Below are positions 34,337-43,224 of a stretch of DNA of 64,000 bases, one piece after another. Position 1 is the first letter of the stretch. Each line of letters begins with the position of its first letter. The translations under genes and the position numbers were made by a program. The DNA is from Bacillota bacterium. GTDB taxonomy: Bacteria > Bacillota > Clostridia > Lachnospirales > Lachnospiraceae. Where the stretch lies: positions 124,001 to 188,000 of the forward strand of contig JAEZJV010000068.1 in assembly GCA_023415635.1 (NCBI GenBank), given 5' to 3'. The notes below the pieces were generated by a model, which ran no database searches, was not told the origin of the DNA, and saw only the letters and a program-made list of their open reading frames with translations.

Positions 34337-34800
34337 TTGGATACCCCCCTCATATTTTTAATGTTATGTTCTATTTTTGCAAGAGTATTTGCTGTTATAG
34401 TCAGCTCCTCTGCACTTACATTTTGATACAGAATCCGAAAAAATTCATCTTCACTTTTCTCATATTTATTATGAATTAAATTCACTTTGTCTGTCATAGA
34501 AACGCGTAGCTTTCGCCTGTCAGCAGAATCTATATGAGTTTTTACAAAGCCGTTTTTCTCAAGCTTAAGAACTAACTGCTTTACATTCTGATGAGAGCTT
34601 CCCATCACATCGGAGAGTTCATTGATGGTAGGTGAATTCCCACGAAATAAATTCAGACAGATCAAAAGAAAGAATTGCTTATACGTAATTTCCTCATAAA
34701 ATAAATCCCCTGCCGCCTGCATCCGGTTGCTGAGAGCCGTTAGCATACCAATAAAGATATGCTCATTATCATACCCTTCCAGCATCTCCTCTCTAGTCAT
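34333..34800 (-). CDS. MarR-family transcriptional regulator
   Basis: The 155-residue protein is a winged-helix MarR regulator. The recognition region is TINELSDVMGSSHQNVKQLVLKLEKNGFV, followed by the wing with DSADRRKLRVSMT. It probably represses its own operon of three flavodoxin-fold proteins until a ligand or oxidant releases it. ATG 34800 is chosen because GGAAGGAG lies 8 bases upstream. Two palindromes that cover the promoter (34885-34937) are the likely operators. Confidence 0.88.
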   Translation of the reverse strand: MTREEMLEGYDNEHIFIGMLTALSNRMQAAGDLFYEEITYKQFFLLICLNLFRGNSPTINELSDVMGSSHQNVKQLVLKLEKNGFVKTHIDSADRRKLRVSMTDKVNLIHNKYEKSEDEFFRILYQNVSAEELTITANTLAKIEHNIKNMRGVSK

Positions 34801-34884
34801 CTTAGCTGCTCCTTCCACTTTTGAATTACTCACTGCATTCCAGAAAATATTGAAATATAGTTCTTCTATTATCCTTACTTATAA

Positions 34885-34937
34885 TATGTAACATATTACC
34901 TATTATGTAATATATTACATATTATTATATTTGTCAA
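34885..34937 (-). promoter_or_regulatory. promoter with two MarR-type operator palindromes
   Basis: On the minus strand TTGACA (34932-34937), 17 bp, TATATT (34909-34914). An 18-bp perfect palindrome TATGTAATATATTACATA (34904-34921) overlaps the -10 box and spacer. A second, imperfect copy lies at 34885-34902. Their centres are 19 bp apart. This layout fits autorepression by the MarR protein. Confidence 0.65.
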
Positions 34938-35044
34938 CAAAAATAACAAAAATACTTCTCCTGTAAAATACAGTCCACTCACTTTAACTGCCTTCTACAG
35001 AAGAAGTACGTATGATATTTCCTAATTCAAACACTAATATTTTA

Positions 35045-35563
35045 TCATAAATTATCGCTGTTATGAAGCTGCTTAACCTTCTCGAATTTATCCTTTCCGA
35101 TATGGCAATAGCCGGATGGATTTTTATCTAGATATTTCTGATGGTACTCCTCTGCTCGATAGAAATTAAGCAAAGGCTTCACTTCAATCGCAATCTTTTC
35201 CCTATGCCTTTTCTGAAGCTCAGAGATAGAAGCTTGAATAATTTCTTCCTCCTCCGACTCCACAAAATAGATACCTGTTCTATATTGGGTTCCGATATCT
35301 CCACCCTGTTTATTGACGCTTACTGGATTAATGACATCATAGTACAATTCAAGCAGAAAGGGCAGCTTGAGTATATCGTCCTCATAAACCACATGTACAG
35401 TCTCTGCATGCCCGGTATTATTATGGCATACCTCTTCATAGGAAGGGTTTTCAGTATTACCGTTCGCATAACCGACCTCAGTGCTTAACACCCCTTTAAC
35501 TCCGGCTAAGTATTGTTCTGTTCCCCAAAAACAACCACCTGCGAGATATAATTCTTTTTTCAT
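35045..35563 (-). CDS. msrA: peptide methionine sulfoxide reductase MsrA
   Basis: MsrA reduces methionine-S-sulfoxide in proteins and repairs oxidative damage. The 172-residue protein has the catalytic Cys11 in GGCFWGTEQ, the YANGNT loop, GHAETV and the FYRAEEYHQKYLDKNP segment that binds substrate. The usual length of MsrA is about 170. No MsrB is fused or adjacent. It is the last gene of an operon of five: the TetM-NYN GTPase, the zinc-ribbon protein, an EamA permease, Dus and MsrA. The link to the first genes is not obvious, but both concern stress survival. Confidence 0.94.
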   Translation of the reverse strand: MKKELYLAGGCFWGTEQYLAGVKGVLSTEVGYANGNTENPSYEEVCHNNTGHAETVHVVYEDDILKLPFLLELYYDVINPVSVNKQGGDIGTQYRTGIYFVESEEEEIIQASISELQKRHREKIAIEVKPLLNFYRAEEYHQKYLDKNPSGYCHIGKDKFEKVKQLHNSDNL

Positions 35564-35593
35564 TTTCTTACCTTCCTTCCATCATAAAGATAT

Positions 35594-36544
35594 TTATATT
35601 TCAATCTGACAAATCGTATATTCCTGCTCGCGAAATAAGCACTCTACTGCTTCCTCATAGTCGCGAAGCCTCTCTGCTTTTCGTATTCTTTTCCAATATT
35701 TCTCATGATTGGTAAATGGTATAATCATATAATACCAGAGCTCCTTCAGCTTAAATAGAACATTCCTGTCCCCAAAGAGAACCTTTTGATAGTCATGGCA
35801 AAGTCTGTCATGGAATTCCTTCAATCGTGCCTTATCAGGATACTGCTGCCCCAGCAGATATTCGATCAAGCCGGGATTGGCTAGCAGCCCTCTTCCTAGC
35901 ATCACCGAATTAACCTCAGGAAAGGTATTCAAAAGGGATTGGTAATCCTCCGGAGTAAAAATATTACCATTGTAACAGACAGGATTTTTACTTAGCTTAA
36001 GCGCCTCTGAGAACATCTGTAGATCTGGCTTGTTGTTATAGAAGTCTTTCTGCAGACGCGGATGGATGATTAATTCCTTAATCGGATACTGATTAAAAAT
36101 ATCAATTAATGTATAAAATTCTTCAGCATCCTCTATACCAATTCTCGTCTTCACAGAGATTTCAGTTATGGATGCAGTAAAAATTTCTTCCAAAAAGGAG
36201 TGCAGAGCCTCCGGTTTGGCTAGGAAACCAGCTCCCATGAATTTAGAAACCACCGTTCCCGAGGGACAGCCCAGATTCAGATTGATCTCCCGATATCCCA
36301 GTTCTTTGATCAACTTTGAGGTTTGTACAAAATCCTCAGCCTTATTCGTGAGTAATTGCGGAACCAGTTCCAAATTATTATTCTCCGGCAGAATATCATT
36401 AATTTCCTTTGTCTTCAGATTTTTATTATGCTTAGCTGCAATAAAGGGGGAAAAGTATTTATCAGGCTTCATGAAAAAGGCCTGATGCGCATTACGGTAA
36501 ATATATCCGGTAATTCCCTCCATGGGTGCAAAGTAAAAATTCAT
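35594..36544 (-). CDS. dus: tRNA-dihydrouridine synthase, Dus family
   Basis: Dus enzymes reduce uridine to dihydrouridine in tRNA D-loops with FMN and NADPH. The 316-residue protein starts with FAPMEGITGYIYRN and has the NLGCPSG active-site loop, VKTRIGIED and PVCYNGNIFTPEDY. The catalytic Cys in NLGCPS is intact. The C-terminal helical domain is shorter than in the large DusA/DusB forms. It overlaps the EamA gene by 4 bases (ATGA), so the two are translationally coupled. Presence in the operon with a ribosome-targeted GTPase may be functional. Confidence 0.9.
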   Translation of the reverse strand: MNFYFAPMEGITGYIYRNAHQAFFMKPDKYFSPFIAAKHNKNLKTKEINDILPENNNLELVPQLLTNKAEDFVQTSKLIKELGYREINLNLGCPSGTVVSKFMGAGFLAKPEALHSFLEEIFTASITEISVKTRIGIEDAEEFYTLIDIFNQYPIKELIIHPRLQKDFYNNKPDLQMFSEALKLSKNPVCYNGNIFTPEDYQSLLNTFPEVNSVMLGRGLLANPGLIEYLLGQQYPDKARLKEFHDRLCHDYQKVLFGDRNVLFKLKELWYYMIIPFTNHEKYWKRIRKAERLRDYEEAVECLFREQEYTICQIEI

Positions 36545-37416
36545 GTATGACTGACTCCTTTCTTAATACCGGATAAATCGCTGATGAAAGCAGCTCCCAG
36601 AATTAGTACTGCACCCAGGATCTGATAGCCTGCCATAGGTTCATGTAATATCAATGCAGATAGAAGGACTGCAAGAATTGGGTCCACATAGCTATAAATT
36701 GCTACAGTCTGTACTTTCAACTGCGGTATGGATGTAAAATAGAGCAGATAAGCCAGTCCGGTATGCATGATTCCTACCAACAGTAACAAAACAATAATAT
36801 GCCAGTGAAGATCTAAGTCCTTAATGTTCTCTGTTAATAAGGTATATGGAAGTATGACAAGTGCTGCAACACCAAGCTGTATTACAGTTGCTTCAATTGG
36901 TGCTATCTCTTTGATAAATTTATTCATAAACACCACCGAGCTATATAACATGGCAGCAAGCAGACCAAAAAGAATACCCTTCCAATCAGAACCGGGGCTT
37001 ATGCCGAAATAAATTCCTGAAATCAGACTAATTCCTGCAAACGCCAGAAGAACGCAGCACATTTTTATCCAGGTCATTTTCTCCTTCAGTACGACCGGGG
37101 AAAGAAGAATAATAAAAATCGGAGCCATATAGTAGCTCAGAGTTGCAACAGAAACCGTAGTATAATGATATGCTTCAAACAGGCAGATCCAATTGGCACC
37201 GATTGCAGTGCCTGACAGGAATAACAGCTTCCAGTTCCTTTTGATTGCATACCAGGTAGGCTTATGCTTTAGTATCGCCATTGCCGTGATAAGAAAAGCC
37301 ACCCCAACCACTCCACGTATTAAAGCAATTATACTGGATGGATAAGGTATGTATTTCACAAAAATTCCGATTGTTCCGAATATCAGCATGGAAGTCATAT
37401 AACGTAGCTTTGCCAT
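36541..37416 (-). CDS. EamA/DMT-family transporter
   Basis: The 291-residue protein has ten hydrophobic helices in two EamA repeats. Repeat one has SGTAIGANWICLFEAYHY and repeat two has LVGIMHTGLAYLLYFTSI. It is about 90 residues shorter than the EamA permease at 23779 and lacks its histidine-rich tail. The substrate is unknown; amino acids and metabolites are usual for the family. ATG 37416 follows AGGAGA. It is the third gene in the operon that starts with the TetM-NYN GTPase. Confidence 0.85.
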   Translation of the reverse strand: MAKLRYMTSMLIFGTIGIFVKYIPYPSSIIALIRGVVGVAFLITAMAILKHKPTWYAIKRNWKLLFLSGTAIGANWICLFEAYHYTTVSVATLSYYMAPIFIILLSPVVLKEKMTWIKMCCVLLAFAGISLISGIYFGISPGSDWKGILFGLLAAMLYSSVVFMNKFIKEIAPIEATVIQLGVAALVILPYTLLTENIKDLDLHWHIIVLLLLVGIMHTGLAYLLYFTSIPQLKVQTVAIYSYVDPILAVLLSALILHEPMAGYQILGAVLILGAAFISDLSGIKKGVSHT

Positions 37417-37442
37417 AGAAATCTCCTTAGATTTTATCCTTG

Positions 37443-40193
37443 TTATTCATTGTATTTCGCACCGCACTTCGGGCAGAGATTATCTCCCCTATAGAAATGT
37501 CCGCATCTGTAACAACATTTGACACTATGCTTTTCCTTTGCAATGTATGCAATATCCCTGGACTCCGGTTTTTCCTTCAGATATGAGACAAATTCATTCA
37601 TAATCTTCAAAAAGCCTTTGACGTCCGATAATTTCATGGAATTGGAAAGTTTGATTCTGCCGGAGTCACCTATATCAGCATATAGGATTCTTCCGCTTCG
37701 TGTAGTAATTTTTTCTACCTTCATTATATCAAGTATCCCTGACTCTGTCAGGGTATTATAAAATATATGATCCGGAGTCAAAACAAAGCCTCTTCCTCCG
37801 TTTCCCTTTCTGGAAGCATCGCAGATTACGATCGGATATTCATATTTTCCTCTGCCTGCGGCAAAGGTATTCAGTGCTCTGCGGATCACTGTATCTTCTT
37901 CCCCCTCGTTAAGAGCACTCTTACGTACATTATAAAAATGGATCCTGGAAGGTCCCTTCAGGAACTTATTTAAATCCTTTGACAATTTATTGACCAGCTG
38001 TTCACATTCATTCATCTTTATCGCAGTAAGACGTTTGTCAATCCTTGCCAACGTTTTGGTCTTAAGCTCGGGCAGAAGCTCCCTTTTTTCGATCTCTTCA
38101 TATGCCCTTAAGCCTCTTTCATAGGTAAGCTCTGTCAGATCACCGCATATTTTTTTGATAGTTTCTTCATCCATATCATAAATTTTGTTATGGATCGTCT
38201 CTAGAAATGGAGCTACATTTTTCTCTTCAAACCCTTCTTTCTTCAGGTTTTGAAGTAATTGCAGAAATGTGCCTCTATCTCTGGCATTTGCTTTTTTAAT
38301 AAATGCAGTAATCTCCAGTTTTTCACCTTCCTCTCTTTTTCGTTCCAGGTAATCCATCTCCGATTTGTGGTCAACCATCGTATATTGTGCTATTCTTTCC
38401 TTGATTAATTGATACTGCTTCTTACTGATATGCTCCGGTATCTCCTGTCGAAGGAAAGCCAATTCCTTTCTTCCCCTGGTCTCCAGCAGCTTCTTAAGAG
38501 GGAGCAGCAAAGCCTCTCTGGTTTCTTTATTTATGTCTTCTTGATCAATTTCACCAATCACACGAAGGATGGTATTGTAATCTTTGTCTTTACAATCCTC
38601 AGCCCTTTTCTTCCATCTGCTCTCTTTATCATGGTAGGGATCCAGATAAATTTCTTCTCCTTCAATGACCTCTGAAGAATTTCTGGTTGCTTCCTCAAAA
38701 GCATTGAAGTCTGTAAGCTTGTCTCCGGAGCTCTCCTCCTGAGGTCTGCTGGCGTTTTTCTTCCAGTACTTTCTGTTCTCTGCCCTGATATTGCCGCCTG
38801 CGTCTGTTCCGAGATGATTCCTTTCCTGCTTCATGGCTGCATGATTATCTGTGCTGGTCATTTTCTCTTGATATCGGGAAAGAGTCCATAGGTTGTCTTT
38901 ATCTCCCATCGTCTTTGCTATCCTCAGCCCCTTTACTATCCTCAATCCCTTTGCTTTCCTCAGTCCCCTTGCTCTCTTTGCAGCATGCCTTGCTGTCCCA
39001 GGATTTGCTACGGTCTGTTCCCCCTGTTCCCTCTTTACTTTTATTTTCTCAGCCTTATCTGTTTCTTTGGCAGGACTTTCTCTTCTTTTGATTTCTTTGA
39101 CAACTGTTCTTTGACATCTTTCTACGCTTTTAGAGGGATAGAAGCCGGAATCCATCTTTTCTTTAAGATTATTGACCTCCTCATCTGAAAGTAATGCAAT
39201 ATCCTCACAGATCTCCTCCAGCTGTGTTTCAGTTTTGCTTTTGTTTTGCCTATACTCTGCTTCATATACATTATAATTACAGTTATAGGTTCTCGCTCCC
39301 AGCTTTCCGATTATTTCAAGATAATCCCCATAGGCTTCGTTATCATCTTCGAAATCAAGGGTATAGACGCTGCCTTCCGTGATAAGCAGATGCGGTTTAG
39401 GGGTAAAGAAACGATGACAGCTTTGACAGGTGTATACTCTTGCCAGATATACACCCTTTTCATCTGTCTCGATCAGCAGCTCCTCTCCCTCGGGATAAAT
39501 AACCATAGAAAGCTTCTCCCCGCAAATAGGGCATTTACAGCCCACCTTATAAAAATTATTACCAATCCGCGCCTTTATTTTCTCATCAACCGACAATTCT
39601 TCTGTTTCAAAGGTATAACGTATACCCTTCCATAGGATTTTATGCCACAGTCCAATATCATACCTTCCTTTATCCTGTGTGCTTTTCTCCGGCAGCGCTT
39701 CTCCTGCCTGCCCGTCTATCATCTGTTCCTGTTTCTCCTGCTGCTCCAATATAAGCTGTATCATGTCCTCATAGGTTATCTGAATATCATTTCGATACAA
39801 TCGGAGATTCTCAGCGGTCAGCATCGGTTCTATCCCTATTTCCTTCAAAATATTACCAAATAGGGTATTAATCTGAGGATAATCCCGTTCCACTGTCAAG
39901 CCTTTGATTTTCCCCCATTTCCCGAAGGCGTATAAGGTCATATTGAGGACATTTTCCAGTAGTTCATTCTTAGTAACCTGTACAATGGAATCCTCCTTCA
40001 GATTCACTTCTGCCGTATTAATACTGACAGCTTTATTACCGAAATCAAATATCATAACACCGTCACTGCCTGCGAGAACGAGATTATTGTTCCTGATGAT
40101 AAAGATATCGTTCCATGCAAAATTTCTTCCCATGGTATTGATCAACTTAACAAATACGACTTTAAGCCCTGCATTTGCTCTTAATAAAATCAT
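37443..40193 (-). CDS. large zinc-ribbon protein with C-terminal PH-like region, unknown function
   Basis: The 916-residue protein starts with a beta-rich region (about 1-145), then a four-Cys zinc knuckle made of CPIC (221-224) and CQSC (256-259). A Lys/Glu/Arg-rich low-complexity region follows (about 340-540) with a six-residue repeat (KGLRIV/KGLRIA) coded by an 18-bp tandem repeat. A long helical part (about 550-770) comes next, then a beta-rich region with VLTPDHIFYNTL resembling bacterial PH-like domains, and a final CYRCGHFYRGDNLCPKCG zinc ribbon. I do not recognise a known enzyme. It starts 36 bases after the TetM-NYN gene in the same operon, so the two may work together at the ribosome or RNA. 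ATG 40193 follows GGAAGGAAG. Confidence 0.75.
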   Translation of the reverse strand: MILLRANAGLKVVFVKLINTMGRNFAWNDIFIIRNNNLVLAGSDGVMIFDFGNKAVSINTAEVNLKEDSIVQVTKNELLENVLNMTLYAFGKWGKIKGLTVERDYPQINTLFGNILKEIGIEPMLTAENLRLYRNDIQITYEDMIQLILEQQEKQEQMIDGQAGEALPEKSTQDKGRYDIGLWHKILWKGIRYTFETEELSVDEKIKARIGNNFYKVGCKCPICGEKLSMVIYPEGEELLIETDEKGVYLARVYTCQSCHRFFTPKPHLLITEGSVYTLDFEDDNEAYGDYLEIIGKLGARTYNCNYNVYEAEYRQNKSKTETQLEEICEDIALLSDEEVNNLKEKMDSGFYPSKSVERCQRTVVKEIKRRESPAKETDKAEKIKVKREQGEQTVANPGTARHAAKRARGLRKAKGLRIVKGLRIAKTMGDKDNLWTLSRYQEKMTSTDNHAAMKQERNHLGTDAGGNIRAENRKYWKKNASRPQEESSGDKLTDFNAFEEATRNSSEVIEGEEIYLDPYHDKESRWKKRAEDCKDKDYNTILRVIGEIDQEDINKETREALLLPLKKLLETRGRKELAFLRQEIPEHISKKQYQLIKERIAQYTMVDHKSEMDYLERKREEGEKLEITAFIKKANARDRGTFLQLLQNLKKEGFEEKNVAPFLETIHNKIYDMDEETIKKICGDLTELTYERGLRAYEEIEKRELLPELKTKTLARIDKRLTAIKMNECEQLVNKLSKDLNKFLKGPSRIHFYNVRKSALNEGEEDTVIRRALNTFAAGRGKYEYPIVICDASRKGNGGRGFVLTPDHIFYNTLTESGILDIMKVEKITTRSGRILYADIGDSGRIKLSNSMKLSDVKGFLKIMNEFVSYLKEKPESRDIAYIAKEKHSVKCCYRCGHFYRGDNLCPKCGAKYNE
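38911..38982 (-). repeat. 18-bp tandem repeat inside the zinc-ribbon gene
   Basis: Four units of 18 bp start at 38911, 38929, 38947 and 38965. The middle ones read CCCTTTACTATCCTCAAT and CCCTTTGCTTTCCTCAGT. On the minus strand they code for repeated KGLRIV/KGLRIA/RGLRKA. Being a multiple of three, copy number can change without frameshift. Confidence 0.75.
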
Positions 40194-40229
40194 AGAAAAC
40201 TTCCTTCCTATCGATTATCCTTCGTACTC

Positions 40230-42992
40230 CTAATCATCATAAAGCTCGCGAAAAGTCTCATCAAATTGATCTCCAAGAAAAGTACGACCCTTCGGCAGCC
40301 TGTCCAGATAATCCTTGTGTATCTGCTCATTGATCCGTGCCACCTCTTCCTTTAAATCACCGGCAGATAATCTCAGCGCACCCTTTCCCATGATGATAAG
40401 CTGCTCCAGGGCATCTGATGTTGCTACCGTGACACGATAATCCTTTGCTATTTCATGTGCTACCTTCTCAATATATTGATCCGCGGTCTCCGCTTCCTTG
40501 GTATATACCACATGGATATTATGATAATCCAGTACCTCTCCGACACCACCCTTCACCTTATAGGCATCGAATACCAGAATCAGGATACATTCTCTAAAGC
40601 CCTGATAATTACAGAGAATATCCATCAGCTTATATCTGGCTGCGTCCATGTTCTCCTTGGCGAGGTCATTCAGCTCCTCCCAGGAAAAGATGATATTATA
40701 GCCGTCAACCAGCAGATATTCCTTTTTCGTCTCCTTTATTTCCTTCTGCCGCTGCTGTTCGCTTAAAGTCTCTCTCTTTTTGGGATAGGTTTTATTTTCA
40801 TAACCCAGCGCTCCCTGGGAAGTATTAATTTTCTGCTTGCTTGGGCCGAAGGTGCGGACAAATATCTCTTCCAGTTCTTTTTCCTCCCGAACCAAGGCTT
40901 CATAGCTTTTCACGGAGAGGTTTCCTTTACTTTCCTTACCCTTGGGTTCAATAACCTCTTCTGTCACGTACTTTTTCGTTGCAACAGGTCTATCCGTTTC
41001 TAATAGCTGCACTGCTTTCTCCTGGTCACCGGTATCCGGCTGACCTCCCTGCTTAAGATGCATATACTCCTCGACTCTGTTCCAATCGACGAGAAAGCCT
41101 GCTCCATGGGCACAGAATACCGAGCCGGTCGGATGATCCAAATCCCGTTCGCTGTCATAACTCCTGCTTTCTACTACTTCCTCCGTATTATGACAGGGTT
41201 CATAGCCCTTTTGCAGACAGAACAGTCTACCTCTGCCTCTGGTATATGCTGTCACCTCCATCTGATATCCCTGCAAGGTCACGACCGGAGCACTCCCTGT
41301 GAGCACAGCTGTCTCTCCCTCCATCTGCGGCGGCTGAAAGGTTCCGCTCATCCGCTGCAGATCCGACATAGCTCTTCCAACTGCATCTAAAGGAACCTCC
41401 AGCCTATAATTATAGTATGGTTCCAGTAGTATACTTTTTGCTTTTTTCAATCCCTGTCTTACCGCCCTGTAGGTGGCCTGCCTGAAATCTCCGCCTTCCG
41501 TATGCTTTGGATGAGCACGTCCGTTAATCAGTGTTATCTTTATATCGGTTATCGGTGAGCCGGTCATTACACCAATATGCTCTTTTTCCTCCAAATGACT
41601 TAAAATCAGCCTCTGCCAGTTACGATCCAGGATATCCTCGCTGCAGCTGCTATTCAATTCCAATCCACTCCCGGGTTCACCCGGTTCCAACAGCAGATGT
41701 ACCTCGGCATAATGACGCAGGGGTTCGAAATGTCCAACACCTACCACTGCATCCTGTATGGTTTCTCTATAAACAATATTACCCTGTCCAAATTCAACAC
41801 TGAATCCGAACCGTTCCAGTATGAGTGCCTTCAAAACCTCTACCTGTACTTCTCCCATGAGCTGTACATGAATTTCCTTTAATTGATCGGACCACACGAT
41901 ATGAAGAAGCGGATCCTCCTCCTCCAGCTGCCGGATTTTAGACAGTACAGTATGCGCGTCAGCTCCGGGTGGGAGCTGAAGCTGATAGTTCAATATAGGC
42001 TCCAAAATCGGCATATCAGAAGCAGCCTCTGTCCCGAGCCCTTCACCGGGATATGTCCTTCCAAGCCCGGTAACCGCACATACACATCCTGCTTCTGCTG
42101 TCTCTACCGTCTCGTATCTGGTTCCCGAATATATCCTAATCTGATCCACCTTCTCTTCCCACACAGCAGCCTCCAAGAGCCCAATCCTACGATTGGTCAG
42201 AACAGCTTTTACCCTAAGGCTTCCTCCTATAATTTTCATAAAGGTCAGACGGTTACCCTGTTCATCTCTGGCAATCTTAAATATCTTTGCACCAAACTCT
42301 TCTTGATACCTGGAGGCAGTACTATACCGGTCCAGACCCAAAAGAAACTCTTTCACACCCTCCAGTTTCAGCGCTGAGCCGAAATAGCAGGGAAATATTC
42401 TTCTTTTCCTTATTAGAGCTGCCACATTCATGGTATTGATAGCCCCTATTTCCATATATTGATTTAGTAATGTCTCATCACACATTGCGAGATTTTCCAT
42501 AAATTCTTCCGGGATGAGATCCTCCCCAAAATCCATGCAGCCGTCATCCAACCGTCTATTTAATTCCTTCATAAGAGTTATTCGGTCAGAGCTCTCCAAG
42601 TCCATCTTATTTACAAACAGAAAGGTAGGTATCTTATAACGTGCGAGAAGTCTCCATAAAGTTAAAGTATGCCCCTGAACTCCATCACTTCCACTTATTA
42701 CTAAAATCGCATAATCCAAGACCTGTAGTGTACGTTCCATCTCTGCAGAAAAATCAACATGTCCCGGAGTATCTAAAAGAGTTACCTCTATATCCTTATA
42801 TGAAAAAATTGCCTGCTTCGAGAAGATGGTAATTCCTCTCTCACGTTCCATCTCATAGGTATCCAGAAAGGCATCCTTGTGATCTACCCTGCCTAATCTC
42901 CTGATACTGCCCGCAAGATAAAGCATACCTTCTGCCAGTGTTGTTTTTCCCGCATCTACATGAGCTAAAATTCCGATTACCAATTTCTTCAT
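40230..42992 (-). CDS. TetM/EF-G-like translational GTPase fused to a C-terminal Rae1/YacP-type NYN domain
   Basis: The 920-residue protein starts with a complete ribosomal-protection-type GTPase. G1 is AHVDAGKTT (10-18), G3 DTPGH (74-78) and G4 NKMD (128-131). The EF-G-like domains II-V follow up to about residue 600, ending in RGRGRLFCLQKGYEPC. A further conserved block (VFCAHGAGFLVDW, about 626-637) and a charged linker lead into a C-terminal NYN domain (757-890). Its YLLVDGYNIIFSW, ILVFDAYKVKG, YTKEAETADQYIEK and VATSDALEQ blocks match B. subtilis YacP/Rae1 closely, and the acidic residues D763, D809, D838 and D860 are kept. Rae1 is a ribosome-associated A-site mRNA endonuclease. The fusion could enter the A site as EF-G does and cut mRNA on stalled ribosomes. 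ATG 42992 follows AGGAGAA. Tetracycline protection is possible but not shown. Confidence 0.9.
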   Translation of the reverse strand: MKKLVIGILAHVDAGKTTLAEGMLYLAGSIRRLGRVDHKDAFLDTYEMERERGITIFSKQAIFSYKDIEVTLLDTPGHVDFSAEMERTLQVLDYAILVISGSDGVQGHTLTLWRLLARYKIPTFLFVNKMDLESSDRITLMKELNRRLDDGCMDFGEDLIPEEFMENLAMCDETLLNQYMEIGAINTMNVAALIRKRRIFPCYFGSALKLEGVKEFLLGLDRYSTASRYQEEFGAKIFKIARDEQGNRLTFMKIIGGSLRVKAVLTNRRIGLLEAAVWEEKVDQIRIYSGTRYETVETAEAGCVCAVTGLGRTYPGEGLGTEAASDMPILEPILNYQLQLPPGADAHTVLSKIRQLEEEDPLLHIVWSDQLKEIHVQLMGEVQVEVLKALILERFGFSVEFGQGNIVYRETIQDAVVGVGHFEPLRHYAEVHLLLEPGEPGSGLELNSSCSEDILDRNWQRLILSHLEEKEHIGVMTGSPITDIKITLINGRAHPKHTEGGDFRQATYRAVRQGLKKAKSILLEPYYNYRLEVPLDAVGRAMSDLQRMSGTFQPPQMEGETAVLTGSAPVVTLQGYQMEVTAYTRGRGRLFCLQKGYEPCHNTEEVVESRSYDSERDLDHPTGSVFCAHGAGFLVDWNRVEEYMHLKQGGQPDTGDQEKAVQLLETDRPVATKKYVTEEVIEPKGKESKGNLSVKSYEALVREEKELEEIFVRTFGPSKQKINTSQGALGYENKTYPKKRETLSEQQRQKEIKETKKEYLLVDGYNIIFSWEELNDLAKENMDAARYKLMDILCNYQGFRECILILVFDAYKVKGGVGEVLDYHNIHVVYTKEAETADQYIEKVAHEIAKDYRVTVATSDALEQLIIMGKGALRLSAGDLKEEVARINEQIHKDYLDRLPKGRTFLGDQFDETFRELYDD

Positions 42993-43037
42993 TACTTTTC
43001 TCCTGTAACTTTTCCATACATTCTTTACTGCATAATA

Positions 43038-43066
43038 ATAATAAATTATATAAATCGGGAATGCAA
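43038..43066 (-). promoter_or_regulatory. promoter of the TetM-NYN operon
   Basis: On the minus strand TTGCAT (43061-43066), 17 bp, TATTAT (43038-43043). The leader is only about 40 nt, too short for the peptide-based attenuation known upstream of tet(M). Confidence 0.45.
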
Positions 43067-43147
43067 GGTGTTCCTGATAGGAGTATAATAATTGCTTGAT
43101 ATAAACTAATTTCCGTATTCATAGTATTCCACAATCTATGGGATAGA

Positions 43148-43176
43148 TTGACAACTCGATAACAGAAGATTTTAGT
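43148..43176 (+). promoter_or_regulatory. possible promoter of the photoproduct lyase gene
   Basis: TTGACA (43148-43153), 17 bp, TTTAGT (43171-43176). A CATTATA element near 43187 resembles the -10 of forespore sigma factors (CATnnTA), but no convincing matching -35 was found. Which one is used is open. Confidence 0.3.
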
Positions 43177-43224
43177 TGGTATATTTCATTATAAAATAGA
43201 CAAACTAAAAACGGAGGTGATCCT

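Noticed and set aside
38911..38982. Short tandem repeat as a CRISPR array
   Set aside because: Units are 18 bp without spacers and lie in frame within a gene.
40230..42992. Annotation as a plain tetracycline resistance gene tet(M)
   Set aside because: The protein is about 280 residues longer than TetM, diverges from it, and ends in a NYN domain. There is no mobile element around it. Resistance cannot be claimed from sequence.
42993..43030. Leader-peptide attenuator upstream of the TetM-like gene
   Set aside because: The leader is about 40 nt, too short for the long leader peptide and hairpins known for tet(M).
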